Position numbers and translations under genes: made by a program
In this document: positions 14,248 through 21,054 of the stretch, in pieces
Numbering within the stretch: position 1 is the stretch's first letter
How the letters are laid out: each line of letters opens with the position of its first letter
Assembly: GCA_016786725.1 (NCBI GenBank)
Contig: JAEUVU010000011.1
Coordinates: forward strand, 1-32,921
Reading direction: 5' to 3'
Origin: Ferruginibacter sp.
Lineage (GTDB): Bacteria > Bacteroidota > Bacteroidia > Chitinophagales > Chitinophagaceae
DNA: 32,921 nt
The notes under the pieces: generated by a model
Databases searched by the model: none
The model's input: the letters and a program-made list of their open reading frames with translations, nothing else
What the model was told of the DNA's origin: nothing

Positions 14248-15189
14248 TTACAAACCAGCTTTTTCTTCGATCAGGTAATAATTTCTTTCGGGGGCATTGC
14301 GGGCAATCAGTTCGCCGATAAAACCTGCCAGGAATAATTGCGAACCGATGATCATAACCAGGATGGCAACGAAGAAGAGTGGCCGCTGTGTTAACCCGGT
14401 CTGGTCGAAAAAGAATTTGGATACAGTGAGGTATAAGAAAATCATAAAACCAAACAGGAAAAATAAAGTACCCCATAAACCAAAAAAATGCATGGGCCTT
14501 TTGCCAAACTTACCAACAAACATGATAGAGCCAAGATCCAGAAAGCCATTTACAAAACGCTCCCAGCCAAATTTGGTAACACCATATTTTCTTGCACGGT
14601 GCTCTACCACTTTTTCGCCAATCTTTTTAAAGCCAGCCCATTTGGCCAGGATAGGGATATAGCGGTGCATCTCGCCGTATATCTCCACACTTTTCACAAC
14701 TTTTTTTCTGTAAGATTTTAAACCGCAGTTAAAATCGTGCAGCTTTATTTTTGAACTGTGGCGTGCAGCCGCATTGAATAATTTTGAAGGAATATTTTTG
14801 GTGAGTGTATTATCGTACCGTTTCTTTTTCCATCCGCTCACCATATCAAATCCATCTTCAACAATCATTCTCCGCAGTTCTGGAATTTCATCCGGGCTGT
14901 CCTGCATATCTGCATCCATGGTGATAACTACATCTCCCTGTGCGGCTTTAAAACCTTCGTTAAGCGCTGCGCTTTTGCCATAATTGCGTTGAAATTTAAT
15001 GCCTTTGATATTTGAATTTGCAGAACGCAGCTGTTCAATCACATTCCACGAATTATCGGTACTGCCGTCATCTATCATAATAACCTCGTAACTGAAATTG
15101 TTTTCAAGCATCACTTTTTCTATCCATGCGGCCAGTTCGGGCAAAGATTCATCTTCGTTATAAAGCGGTATTACTATTGACAGGTCCAT
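14248..15189 (-). CDS. Membrane-anchored glycosyltransferase family 2 (polyprenyl-phosphate type)
   Basis: A 313-aa GT-A enzyme. It begins MDLSIVIPLYNEDESLPELA, has the nucleotide-binding DDGSTD, the metal-binding DAD in VITMDADMQDSPDEI, and the conserved FNCGLKSYRKKVV segment. Two membrane helices follow (about residues 233-258 and 268-290), as in GtrB/DPM1-like or ArnC-like enzymes that load a sugar onto undecaprenyl phosphate. The membrane-bound form suggests it makes a lipid-linked sugar donor for glycan modification. It is coupled to the GT4 gene and 22 bases downstream of the DUF4199 gene. Confidence 0.88.
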   Translation of the reverse strand: MDLSIVIPLYNEDESLPELAAWIEKVMLENNFSYEVIMIDDGSTDNSWNVIEQLRSANSNIKGIKFQRNYGKSAALNEGFKAAQGDVVITMDADMQDSPDEIPELRRMIVEDGFDMVSGWKKKRYDNTLTKNIPSKLFNAAARHSSKIKLHDFNCGLKSYRKKVVKSVEIYGEMHRYIPILAKWAGFKKIGEKVVEHRARKYGVTKFGWERFVNGFLDLGSIMFVGKFGKRPMHFFGLWGTLFFLFGFMIFLYLTVSKFFFDQTGLTQRPLFFVAILVMIIGSQLFLAGFIGELIARNAPERNYYLIEEKAGL

Positions 15190-15211
15190 GTTTTGATTTT
15201 GATGAACAGTT

Positions 15212-15703
15212 TTATCGTTGCTTCTGGCTTAAAAAGCCAGCACCTACAGCCGTTACCAGCGCACCCAAAATTAAATATTTAAAAGTTGTTATTCCTATCA
15301 TCACCGGCATAAACAGCTGTTTTAATTTATTGGCATTGCTTTCAATTTCAGCTGCTGTATGGTTGCCTTGCTGTATCAGTAATTTGTTGTTTTCTACAAT
15401 ACCGGCATCCCGGTATGCCGTGTTAAACTTAAAGAAAATAAAAGTATAAAGCACCATCAGAAAAGTAACAACAATAAATGTTTTAAACCCGGTTTGAAAA
15501 TAGCTTTTAAAATTCTTATCTCCTGCTGCCTTCCTGTATGAAAACAGGCTCCATATAATACCTGCAACATAAACTGTAAAAAGAGCATACTGATCTTTTT
15601 CATTCACCGGCAGATTAAGAACATAATAAAAAAACAGAGCCATAACAATCATTACTGCCCCTGTTATCAGTCCTTTATTGGTAGCGCTTATTTCTTTCAG
15701 CAT
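15212..15703 (-). CDS. DUF4199 membrane protein
   Basis: 163 aa with four predicted membrane helices (about residues 12-30, 41-56, 74-92 and 130-156). It opens with MLKEISATNKGLITGAVMIV, as in DUF4199 proteins of Bacteroidota; the AGIVENNKLLIQQGNHTAAE loop and the C-terminal hydrophobic helix are also characteristic. The function is unknown; such proteins are often next to dihydroorotase-like and GT2 genes. The start codon shares one base with the upstream stop (TAATG), so translation is coupled to the dihydroorotase homologue. Confidence 0.85.
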   Translation of the reverse strand: MLKEISATNKGLITGAVMIVMALFFYYVLNLPVNEKDQYALFTVYVAGIIWSLFSYRKAAGDKNFKSYFQTGFKTFIVVTFLMVLYTFIFFKFNTAYRDAGIVENNKLLIQQGNHTAAEIESNANKLKQLFMPVMIGITTFKYLILGALVTAVGAGFLSQKQR

Positions 15704-16962
15704 TAATTATTTAATTGAATATTAGATTTGTTAATGATGCCAAGCACTTTCCCTTTTAGTTTTTTACCAATAAATGGAGAGTTCTTTGATTTGGATCGTA
15801 TCATGCTTTCTTCAAAAGTAAATTCTTCGCCCGGTATAAATAATGTAAGCGATGCATTTTCTCCTTCTTTTATTTCAGGAATTGACAAGCCAAAAATATT
15901 CCTCACATTAATGGTTTGCATCTGCACAAAAGCCGCGGCAGTTAAACCACAACTTATTGCAGCGGCAAACATGGTTTCCAAAGCAATCATGCCCGGTTTG
16001 GCATATTCAAATTCGCAGGTCTTGTTATCCCAATGTTGTGGCAGGTGATGAGAAGCAATACAATCAATTACTCCTTCATTCAATGCTTTTCTTATTGCCA
16101 TCATATCGGCCCTTGTTCTTAATGGCGGATTCAATTTAAGATTGGTATCATAACCCTGCAAATCCTCATCACAAAAAAATGCCTGGTAAGGCGTAATGGA
16201 ACAGGTTACCTGTATGCCGCTTTCTTTAGAACGTTTAATGTACTCCAAACTTCTGGGTGATGTAACTCCGGAGAAATGAATTTTGCTTCCGGCATACCTT
16301 GCAAGTTTAAGGTCCCGGGCCACCATCAGTTCTTCTGCCAGTATCGGTTTGCCCGGTAAACCCATTTGGGTAGAAATGATCCCTTCATTCATCAGCCCGT
16401 TTGCACCGATGCTGGTATCATCTGGTATCTGTATAATGGTTCCGTCAAAACTTTTTACATACTGCAATGCCTTTAATAACAGGCCGGAGTTTTGAACCGG
16501 GTGAATTCCATCGCTGAACGCTATTGCGCAGGATTGACGCATGTCGTACATTTCAGAAAGGTCTTTTCCTTCTGTTTTTTTAGATATGGCACCAAGTGGG
16601 TGAATATTTACAGCAAGCTGTTTTGCTTTTTGTATAATGTATTCAACCTGGGCTTTATTATCAACTGCCGGCCGGCTGTTGGGCATCAGCATAACATCAG
16701 TAAAGCCTCCGGCAGCCGCCGCTCTTGCTCCTGATCCTATAGTTTCTTTCTGTTCAAATCCGGGGTCGCCAAAATCAGCAAGCATATCCATCCAGCCAAT
16801 GCTTACACACAATCCATCCTGTTCAATTATCTGTGCTTTATCATCGGTAATACCATTGCTGATGGAGGCGAACTTACCTGCTTTGATTAAAATGTCTTTT
16901 ATTTGTCCGTTGAAAGGAGAGGAGGGGGAAATTATGGTAGCCTGCTTTATTAAAACATTCAT
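15703..16962 (-). CDS. Dihydroorotase homologue lacking metal ligands (probable pseudo-DHOase)
   Basis: 419 aa from the ATG at 16962 (MNVLIKQATIISPSSPFNGQ), preferred over an upstream in-frame ATG because the amidohydrolase beta strand starts here. It aligns with type I (multifunctional-type) dihydroorotase: GARAAAAGGFTDVMLMPNSR, DTNLKLNPPLRTRADMMAIR and CEFEYAKPGMIALETMFA. The active site is altered. The DxHxHxREPG motif reads DMLADFGDPGFE, TPHH reads TPYQ, and the ATDHAPH Asp region reads ASHHLPQ. It probably does not hydrolyse dihydroorotate and may serve as a structural partner, as pseudo-DHOases do for aspartate transcarbamoylase in some bacteria. It heads the minus-strand operon that continues to gmhB. 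Often annotated pyrC. Confidence 0.85.
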   Translation of the reverse strand: MNVLIKQATIISPSSPFNGQIKDILIKAGKFASISNGITDDKAQIIEQDGLCVSIGWMDMLADFGDPGFEQKETIGSGARAAAAGGFTDVMLMPNSRPAVDNKAQVEYIIQKAKQLAVNIHPLGAISKKTEGKDLSEMYDMRQSCAIAFSDGIHPVQNSGLLLKALQYVKSFDGTIIQIPDDTSIGANGLMNEGIISTQMGLPGKPILAEELMVARDLKLARYAGSKIHFSGVTSPRSLEYIKRSKESGIQVTCSITPYQAFFCDEDLQGYDTNLKLNPPLRTRADMMAIRKALNEGVIDCIASHHLPQHWDNKTCEFEYAKPGMIALETMFAAAISCGLTAAAFVQMQTINVRNIFGLSIPEIKEGENASLTLFIPGEEFTFEESMIRSKSKNSPFIGKKLKGKVLGIINKSNIQLNN

Positions 16963-17043
16963 GTAGTAAAAAGTTGCGCTAAGATAAGATAACTTGCTGT
17001 TTTTAAAGTTGAAATTTTTCAATTACTTTTGCCACCGGTTTTT

Positions 17044-17085
17044 CGGGATGAATGCCGCCGAATGCGGGGCACACATCTGAGGGGC
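17044..17085 (+). pseudogene. 5' fragment of a tRNA-Pro-like sequence
   Basis: CGGGATG (17044-17050) is followed by a GC-rich D-arm-like stretch and then GCACACATCTGAGGGGC, matching the tRNA-Pro 5' half up to the anticodon loop with a few changes. Its D-arm (GCCGCCGAATGCGGGGC) resembles the odd D-arm of the copy at 17446 more than the intact tRNA. The 3' half is missing. It stands 13 bases upstream of the intact tRNA. Confidence 0.6.
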
Positions 17086-17098
17086 TATTACAAAATTT

Positions 17099-17172
17099 CG
17101 GGATGTAGCGCAGCCCGGTAGCGCACACGTCTGGGGGGCGTGGGGTCGTGTGTTCGAATCACATCATCCCGA
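17099..17172 (+). tRNA. tRNA-Pro(GGG)
   Basis: A 74-nt cloverleaf. The acceptor CGGGATG/CATCCCG is perfect, the D-stem is GCGC/GCGC with AGCCCGGTA as loop, the anticodon stem is CACGT/GCGTG with loop CTGGGGG (anticodon GGG at 17133-17135), and the T-arm is GTGTG-TTCGAAT-CACAT. The discriminator is A, and CCA is not encoded. The terminator at 17175-17206 follows directly. Confidence 0.95.
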
Positions 17173-17174
17173 CT

Positions 17175-17206
17175 AAAAAAATCTCTATTTTTATAGAGAT
17201 TTTTTT
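17175..17206 (+). terminator. Terminator of tRNA-Pro, adjoining the GIY-YIG start
   Basis: AAAAAAATCTCTAT (17175-17188) pairs with ATAGAGATTTTTTT (17193-17206) around a TTTT loop. The next base, 17207, is the A of the GIY-YIG ATG, so AGAGA in the 3' arm is the only ribosome-binding candidate and is hidden in the hairpin. Confidence 0.8.
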
Positions 17207-17455
17207 ATGCCTCATTTCATTTACATACTGCAAAGCCTAAAAGACAATAAATATTATATTGGTGAAACTCATGACGTTGAGGCAAGACTGGCATTTCATA
17301 ATGCGGGTAAACAGCGTTCAACAAAAAACAGAATACCTTTTAAATTAATTTTAGTAGAAGAATTTGACAATAGGATTTTAGCATTAGCAAGAGAAAAGCA
17401 AATTAAAAGTTGGAAAGGCGGCGGAGTATTTAAGAAATTAATTTTCGGGATATAG
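17207..17455 (+). CDS. GIY-YIG nuclease domain protein between two tRNA-Pro copies
   Basis: 82 aa, a single GIY-YIG domain of the small UvrC-N-terminal/YhbQ-like type. FIYILQSLKDNKYYIGET carries the Tyr-Ile-Leu and Tyr-Ile-Gly motifs, the catalytic Arg lies in VEARLAFHN, and the metal-binding Glu in ALAREKQIKSWKGG. There is no added DNA-binding domain. The ATG follows the terminator hairpin of the upstream tRNA with no spacer. The final codons (Phe-Gly-Ile-stop) are formed by the acceptor strand of the second tRNA-Pro copy, so gene and tRNA overlap by 10 bases. The order tRNA - nuclease - tRNA copy suggests a small element associated with the tRNA. Expression and activity are inferred, not shown. 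Confidence 0.9.
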   Translation: MPHFIYILQSLKDNKYYIGETHDVEARLAFHNAGKQRSTKNRIPFKLILVEEFDNRILALAREKQIKSWKGGGVFKKLIFGI

Positions 17456-17521
17456 CCCCGCAATCTGCGGGGCACACGTCTGGGGGGCGTGGGGTCGTGT
17501 GTTCGAATCACATCATCCCGA
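17446..17521 (+). tRNA. tRNA-Pro(GGG)-like copy with replaced D-arm; possible pseudo-tRNA
   Basis: From 17472 to 17523 it is identical to 17123-17174 of the intact tRNA (52 bases: anticodon arm with GGG, T-arm, 3' acceptor). The 5' acceptor is CGGGATA, one change, giving an A-C mismatch at pair 7. The D-arm is replaced by GCCCCGCAATCTGCGGGGC, an 8-bp stem with a 3-base loop, with no GG for the D-loop/T-loop contact. A covariance scan may still call it, but tertiary folding and charging are doubtful. Its first 10 bases encode the end of the nuclease. Confidence 0.7.
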
Positions 17522-17528
17522 CTTTTTT

Positions 17529-17558
17529 AGAGGTTGTCTTTTTAAGACAACCTCTTTT
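17529..17558 (+). terminator. Terminator after the second tRNA-Pro copy
   Basis: AGAGGTTGTCTT (17529-17540) pairs perfectly with AAGACAACCTCT (17544-17555) around TTT, followed by TTTATT. It closes the tRNA/nuclease locus. Confidence 0.85.
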
Positions 17559-17622
17559 ATTAATACACTTTATGTAAAAAAGCAATTATCAGCATCCAGT
17601 AACAAAATCATTTACTAAAACA

Positions 17623-19443
17623 ATGTTTATGTTACAATCCATACTTTATTTATTCGCAGGCAAAAAAAATCTTATCAGGCCATTACTTTTTTTTGTTATG
17701 CTCACTTTGTTCTCAATACAAACAATGGCACAGTCCAGAGTTTTTTCCGGTAGTGTAAAAGATGAGAAAGACAACCCCGTATCATTTGCCTCTATCCTCA
17801 TCAAAGGAACCAAAAGTGGAGTGAGTGCAGATGCCAATGGCCGGTTTAGTATCAGGTTGGGTACTTTTCCCGCTGTTCTTGTTATCAATGCTGCCGGTTA
17901 CCTGTCAATGGAGAAAAATATTAGGAACGACTCATTGACCGATCTTACAATTATTCTTAAAGCTGGCATGGCCGAACTGAAAGAAGTAGTCGTTACTTCG
18001 GCATATGGCATTAAACGTACTGCCAGGTCTGTTTCTTCAAGTGTAAGTGTGAGTGGTGCTTTGGCGGGCAAGGTCGGTAGTGTAGAAGTAAGAAGCGAAT
18101 CGTCTGTAACATCTTCCACCAGCGGCCAAAACCGTACTAAATTATTAACTGCCGGCGAACTCAGTGATTTTAAAAAATGGAAATTATGGGAAGGTTACAA
18201 CAATTCCGAATTCAGATCTTATAGTGATAAATGGAAACTTTATGCCAATGCCCGGTATACAGTTCAGCTGCAGAATATTAATTACAAGGCAGTAACCGGC
18301 CAGGTTGTTTATCTCATCAATGGCAGCAACGGTGATACATTATGGACTGCAGTTTCGGATAATACCGGCAAGGCTGAATTGTGGGATAATTTTGGGGCTG
18401 ATGCAGATGATGATAACGAGCAATTAGAGATTGCAGTAAAAGGCGAAGCAAATAATTATCCTGCAAAAAAATTCGAAAATGGTATCAATTTTATCACACT
18501 TAAAAAGGAGTGCCGGGTTTCTTCCCGGGTTGATATTGCTTTTGTAGTTGACGCAACGGGCAGCATGGGCGATGAGATAGATTACCTGAAAGAGGAACTG
18601 GAAGATATTTTAATAAAAGTATCAGCAAAAGATGCTTCAATAGATCTGCGGACCGGCGCAGTATTTTACAGGGATACCCGTGATGAATATGTTACAAGGG
18701 TTCAGCCTTTTACATCTGGAATCACACAAACAACAGACTTTATCAAAAAACAGGCTGCAGGTGGTGGCGGAGATTATCCTGAAGCAGTAAAAGAAGCTTT
18801 GGAGGCTGCCACTGAAAAACTAAACTGGTCGCCCGACGCCAGGACAAAGATCATTTTCCTGGTGATGGATGCCCCGCCACATGATGAAGCTAAGGCAACT
18901 CTTTCAGCTTTGATCCGCAATGCGGCAGCTAAAGGGATAAGAATTGTTCCCCTTGCCTGCAGTGGTACAGACAAATCTACCGAGTTTGTTTTGCGTTCAA
19001 TTGCACTTGCCACCAATGGTACTTATATCTTTTTAACCGATGATAGCGGAATTGGCAACAAACATATAAAACCTACCACCGATGAATTTAAAGTAGAGTT
19101 GTTAAATGATCTGTTGCAAAGAACGATCGCTCAAATGTGTTATGTAAATACCTGTGAAAAAAACGGGTTAACAGAACAGCCCTTGTCGCTTTACAAACCT
19201 GTAGATTCAGTAAAAGTATATCCTAATCCCGCAACCGGGCCGGTAACACTGGAAACAGAACTTAAATTAAAAGAGGTTTATGTGGCTGATTTTACAGGTA
19301 AGATACTCAGAAGTATTGATATTAAAAAGTTGAAGACCAGGTATCGTTTTGATATTTCAGATCTGCCGGCTGCCACCTATTTTATACGCTACACTACTGA
19401 AGATAATAAATCGGGTGCAGAAAAGCTGCTGCTGTTGAGGTAG
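17623..19443 (+). CDS. Secreted von Willebrand A protein with SusC-like N-terminus and T9SS sorting domain
   Basis: 606 aa. A signal peptide (about residues 1-37, ending TMAQ) is followed by a CarboxypepD_reg-like domain (RVFSGSVKDEKDNPVSFASI, about 39-118). The SusC-type plug signature ELKEVVVTSAYGIKR and a plug-like VSGALAGKVGSVEVRS come next, but no TonB barrel. A VWA domain starts near residue 303 (VDIAFVVDATGSMGDEIDYL) with a DxTxS metal site and FLVMDAPPHDE. The last 80 residues (SVKVYPNPATGPVTLETELK to EKLLLLR) are a type A C-terminal domain for type IX secretion. It is probably displayed on or released from the cell surface, where VWA would bind protein or glycan. A nearby in-frame ATG (17629) is an alternative start. 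Confidence 0.85.
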   Translation: MFMLQSILYLFAGKKNLIRPLLFFVMLTLFSIQTMAQSRVFSGSVKDEKDNPVSFASILIKGTKSGVSADANGRFSIRLGTFPAVLVINAAGYLSMEKNIRNDSLTDLTIILKAGMAELKEVVVTSAYGIKRTARSVSSSVSVSGALAGKVGSVEVRSESSVTSSTSGQNRTKLLTAGELSDFKKWKLWEGYNNSEFRSYSDKWKLYANARYTVQLQNINYKAVTGQVVYLINGSNGDTLWTAVSDNTGKAELWDNFGADADDDNEQLEIAVKGEANNYPAKKFENGINFITLKKECRVSSRVDIAFVVDATGSMGDEIDYLKEELEDILIKVSAKDASIDLRTGAVFYRDTRDEYVTRVQPFTSGITQTTDFIKKQAAGGGGDYPEAVKEALEAATEKLNWSPDARTKIIFLVMDAPPHDEAKATLSALIRNAAAKGIRIVPLACSGTDKSTEFVLRSIALATNGTYIFLTDDSGIGNKHIKPTTDEFKVELLNDLLQRTIAQMCYVNTCEKNGLTEQPLSLYKPVDSVKVYPNPATGPVTLETELKLKEVYVADFTGKILRSIDIKKLKTRYRFDISDLPAATYFIRYTTEDNKSGAEKLLLLR

Positions 19444-19469
19444 ATAGAATGTACGAACTAAATTCAATG

Positions 19470-20243
19470 TTACCACCGCATCAGTTCACTTCGCTTAAAG
19501 GTATATTCGGGAGTAAGTATAATTTCATCATCATTCACTTCATACCACGGTGTAAGATCAGCATTCGCAGGATTTTTAAGCACATGGATATCCTGTGCAG
19601 GCATAAAACTTTGTGCAAGCAGGTAAATCTTTTTGCCTGCATCATTTATTGCTACATCCATTACAATTACGGCATGGCCGGGAAACCCGCCTCTTATCAG
19701 TACATCACCGGGTTTAATTTCTGAAAACCTGTTTACGGGTTTTAATTGTTTAGATAAGGATGCAGAACCGCACATGCCAAAAACACGGCTTAAGTATTTA
19801 TCAAAATGATCCCGTGTAAAAGGTGCCGAAAATTTGTAAACAGCATGGGCATTATCATAGAAAATGATCTGGTCAAATTGCTTTTGGCTAAACAGGTACT
19901 CTGCTCTCAGGCGCATCACTGCGTCGGCACATTGCTGCAGGTCTTTATTTCCGGTAGAAATATTGAGTAAGGCAAACTGGGCATCTTGGTTGCGCTTTGG
20001 CTGCCCGTTAAAAAGGTAAACAGTGGTTTGTGATTTAAGGCCTATATTTCTTAAATAACCGGTGAACGAACCTGAATCAGCTTTAATTCGTTCAAATCCT
20101 GCCGGCAAGGGTATTGCTTTTATATGTTTATATGGATTTAAAGGAACTGCACCGGTTGTATTTTTATCCGGCATAGCGCCACTATCATTATTGCACGACA
20201 ACAGCAATAGCGATAAACTGATAAAAGAAAATAGTTGGTTCAT
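19470..20243 (-). CDS. DUF4846 lipoprotein
   Basis: 257 aa from the ATG at 20243 (MNQLFSFISLSLLLLSCNND): a lipoprotein signal with lipobox LLSC, so the mature protein starts at Cys and is membrane-anchored. Upstream in-frame ATGs would bury this signal. The body matches DUF4846: IPLPAGFERIKADSGSFTGY, VYLFNGQPKRNQDAQFALLN, GNKDLQQCADAVMRLRAEYL, the PGDVLIRGGFPGHAVIVMDV segment and LLAQSFMPAQDIHVLKNP. An NlpC/P60-like hydrolase fold seems possible given GHAVIV and QSFMPAQDIH, but the function is not known. It converges on the VWA gene with only 26 bases between. Confidence 0.85.
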   Translation of the reverse strand: MNQLFSFISLSLLLLSCNNDSGAMPDKNTTGAVPLNPYKHIKAIPLPAGFERIKADSGSFTGYLRNIGLKSQTTVYLFNGQPKRNQDAQFALLNISTGNKDLQQCADAVMRLRAEYLFSQKQFDQIIFYDNAHAVYKFSAPFTRDHFDKYLSRVFGMCGSASLSKQLKPVNRFSEIKPGDVLIRGGFPGHAVIVMDVAINDAGKKIYLLAQSFMPAQDIHVLKNPANADLTPWYEVNDDEIILTPEYTFKRSELMRW

Positions 20244-20491
20244 GCTGTACAGATTCATGCAAAACATGAATCCATATAAACAATTTGTTAAAAGGCCCCT
20301 GGGCTTTGATTTTTGGGAAAAAGAAATTAAAGACAAGCATACTTTCCTGTTAATAAATACTTCAGACTGGGTTTAAAAAAACATCCTTGAAGAACGGTTC
20401 TTTTTAAAAAAAATTATATATTTATTCCTGAACGAGTAATTACATTACCAGCTAATATACATTTAACCCTAAGCTTCTAAACCAAAACTGT

Positions 20492-21025
20492 ATGAGACAT
20501 TTCAAAATCTTAAAGGCCTTTTTTTATTTTTTATTCATTGCATTTTTAGTTTCTTGTGGCGGAGGAGGCAAACTGGCTTACAGGATAGACAATGGAAAAA
20601 TTGAGGATTTATTTGAAATTACATTGACAGAAAAAAGGATAGTGCTTAAACCAAATGAAATGTTCAGTCTGCCGGAAAAGGGTATAATGGCAAGTCAAAA
20701 ACGCTGGGAGTGGAATGCAGACGATACGAACGTTCAATATGCAGAACTGAAAAAAAATAAATATCCTGCCTATGACATTACAATCTCAAAAAAGGGCGCC
20801 AAAAAATACTTTGGTAAAATACTTTTCTTTAACAGCGATGATGAAAATAAATCCCTGTCCAGGGCTTATTACCAGATAAGAATAGATTCCCGCTTTTTTG
20901 AAGCCGCTAAAGACGGGCTGATACAATCTGTGAGTGATGCACTAAGGCCTTCAGGTAAAAAAGCCTCAAAGAAAGCAATAAAGCCAACATGGATCATCTG
21001 GCTCTCAGATGCTCCCTTTAATTAA
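20492..21025 (+). CDS. Small lipoprotein of unknown function
   Basis: 177 aa. The N-terminus MRHFKILKAFFYFLFIAFLV then SCGGGG is a typical lipoprotein signal with the acylated Cys at about residue 22 and a Gly-rich linker, which in Bacteroidota often accompanies export to the outer membrane. The body is beta-rich and basic (LTEKRIVLKPNEMFSLPEKG, YAELKKNKYPAYDITISKKG) and ends in a Lys-rich stretch and WIIWLSDAPFN. No family is recognised. It is a single gene, divergent from the DUF4846 gene and convergent with the lytic transglycosylase gene 30 bases away. Confidence 0.75.
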   Translation: MRHFKILKAFFYFLFIAFLVSCGGGGKLAYRIDNGKIEDLFEITLTEKRIVLKPNEMFSLPEKGIMASQKRWEWNADDTNVQYAELKKNKYPAYDITISKKGAKKYFGKILFFNSDDENKSLSRAYYQIRIDSRFFEAAKDGLIQSVSDALRPSGKKASKKAIKPTWIIWLSDAPFN

Positions 21026-21054
21026 ATTGGGATTTGTGTGATTGTTGAATGCAG

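Noticed and set aside
16963..17022. 20-residue N-terminal extension of the dihydroorotase homologue
   Set aside because: The amidohydrolase fold starts at MNVLIKQATI; the extra residues are Asn/Lys/Phe-rich and would be encoded by the probable promoter region.
17296..17511. 71-aa minus-strand open frame across the nuclease and tRNA copy
   Set aside because: Its start is the antisense of the tRNA T-arm and anticodon region and the rest is antisense of the GIY-YIG gene.
20244..20336. Upstream start of the DUF4846 protein
   Set aside because: It would place a lipoprotein signal with lipobox LLSC in the middle of the chain; the ATG at 20243 gives a normal lipoprotein signal.
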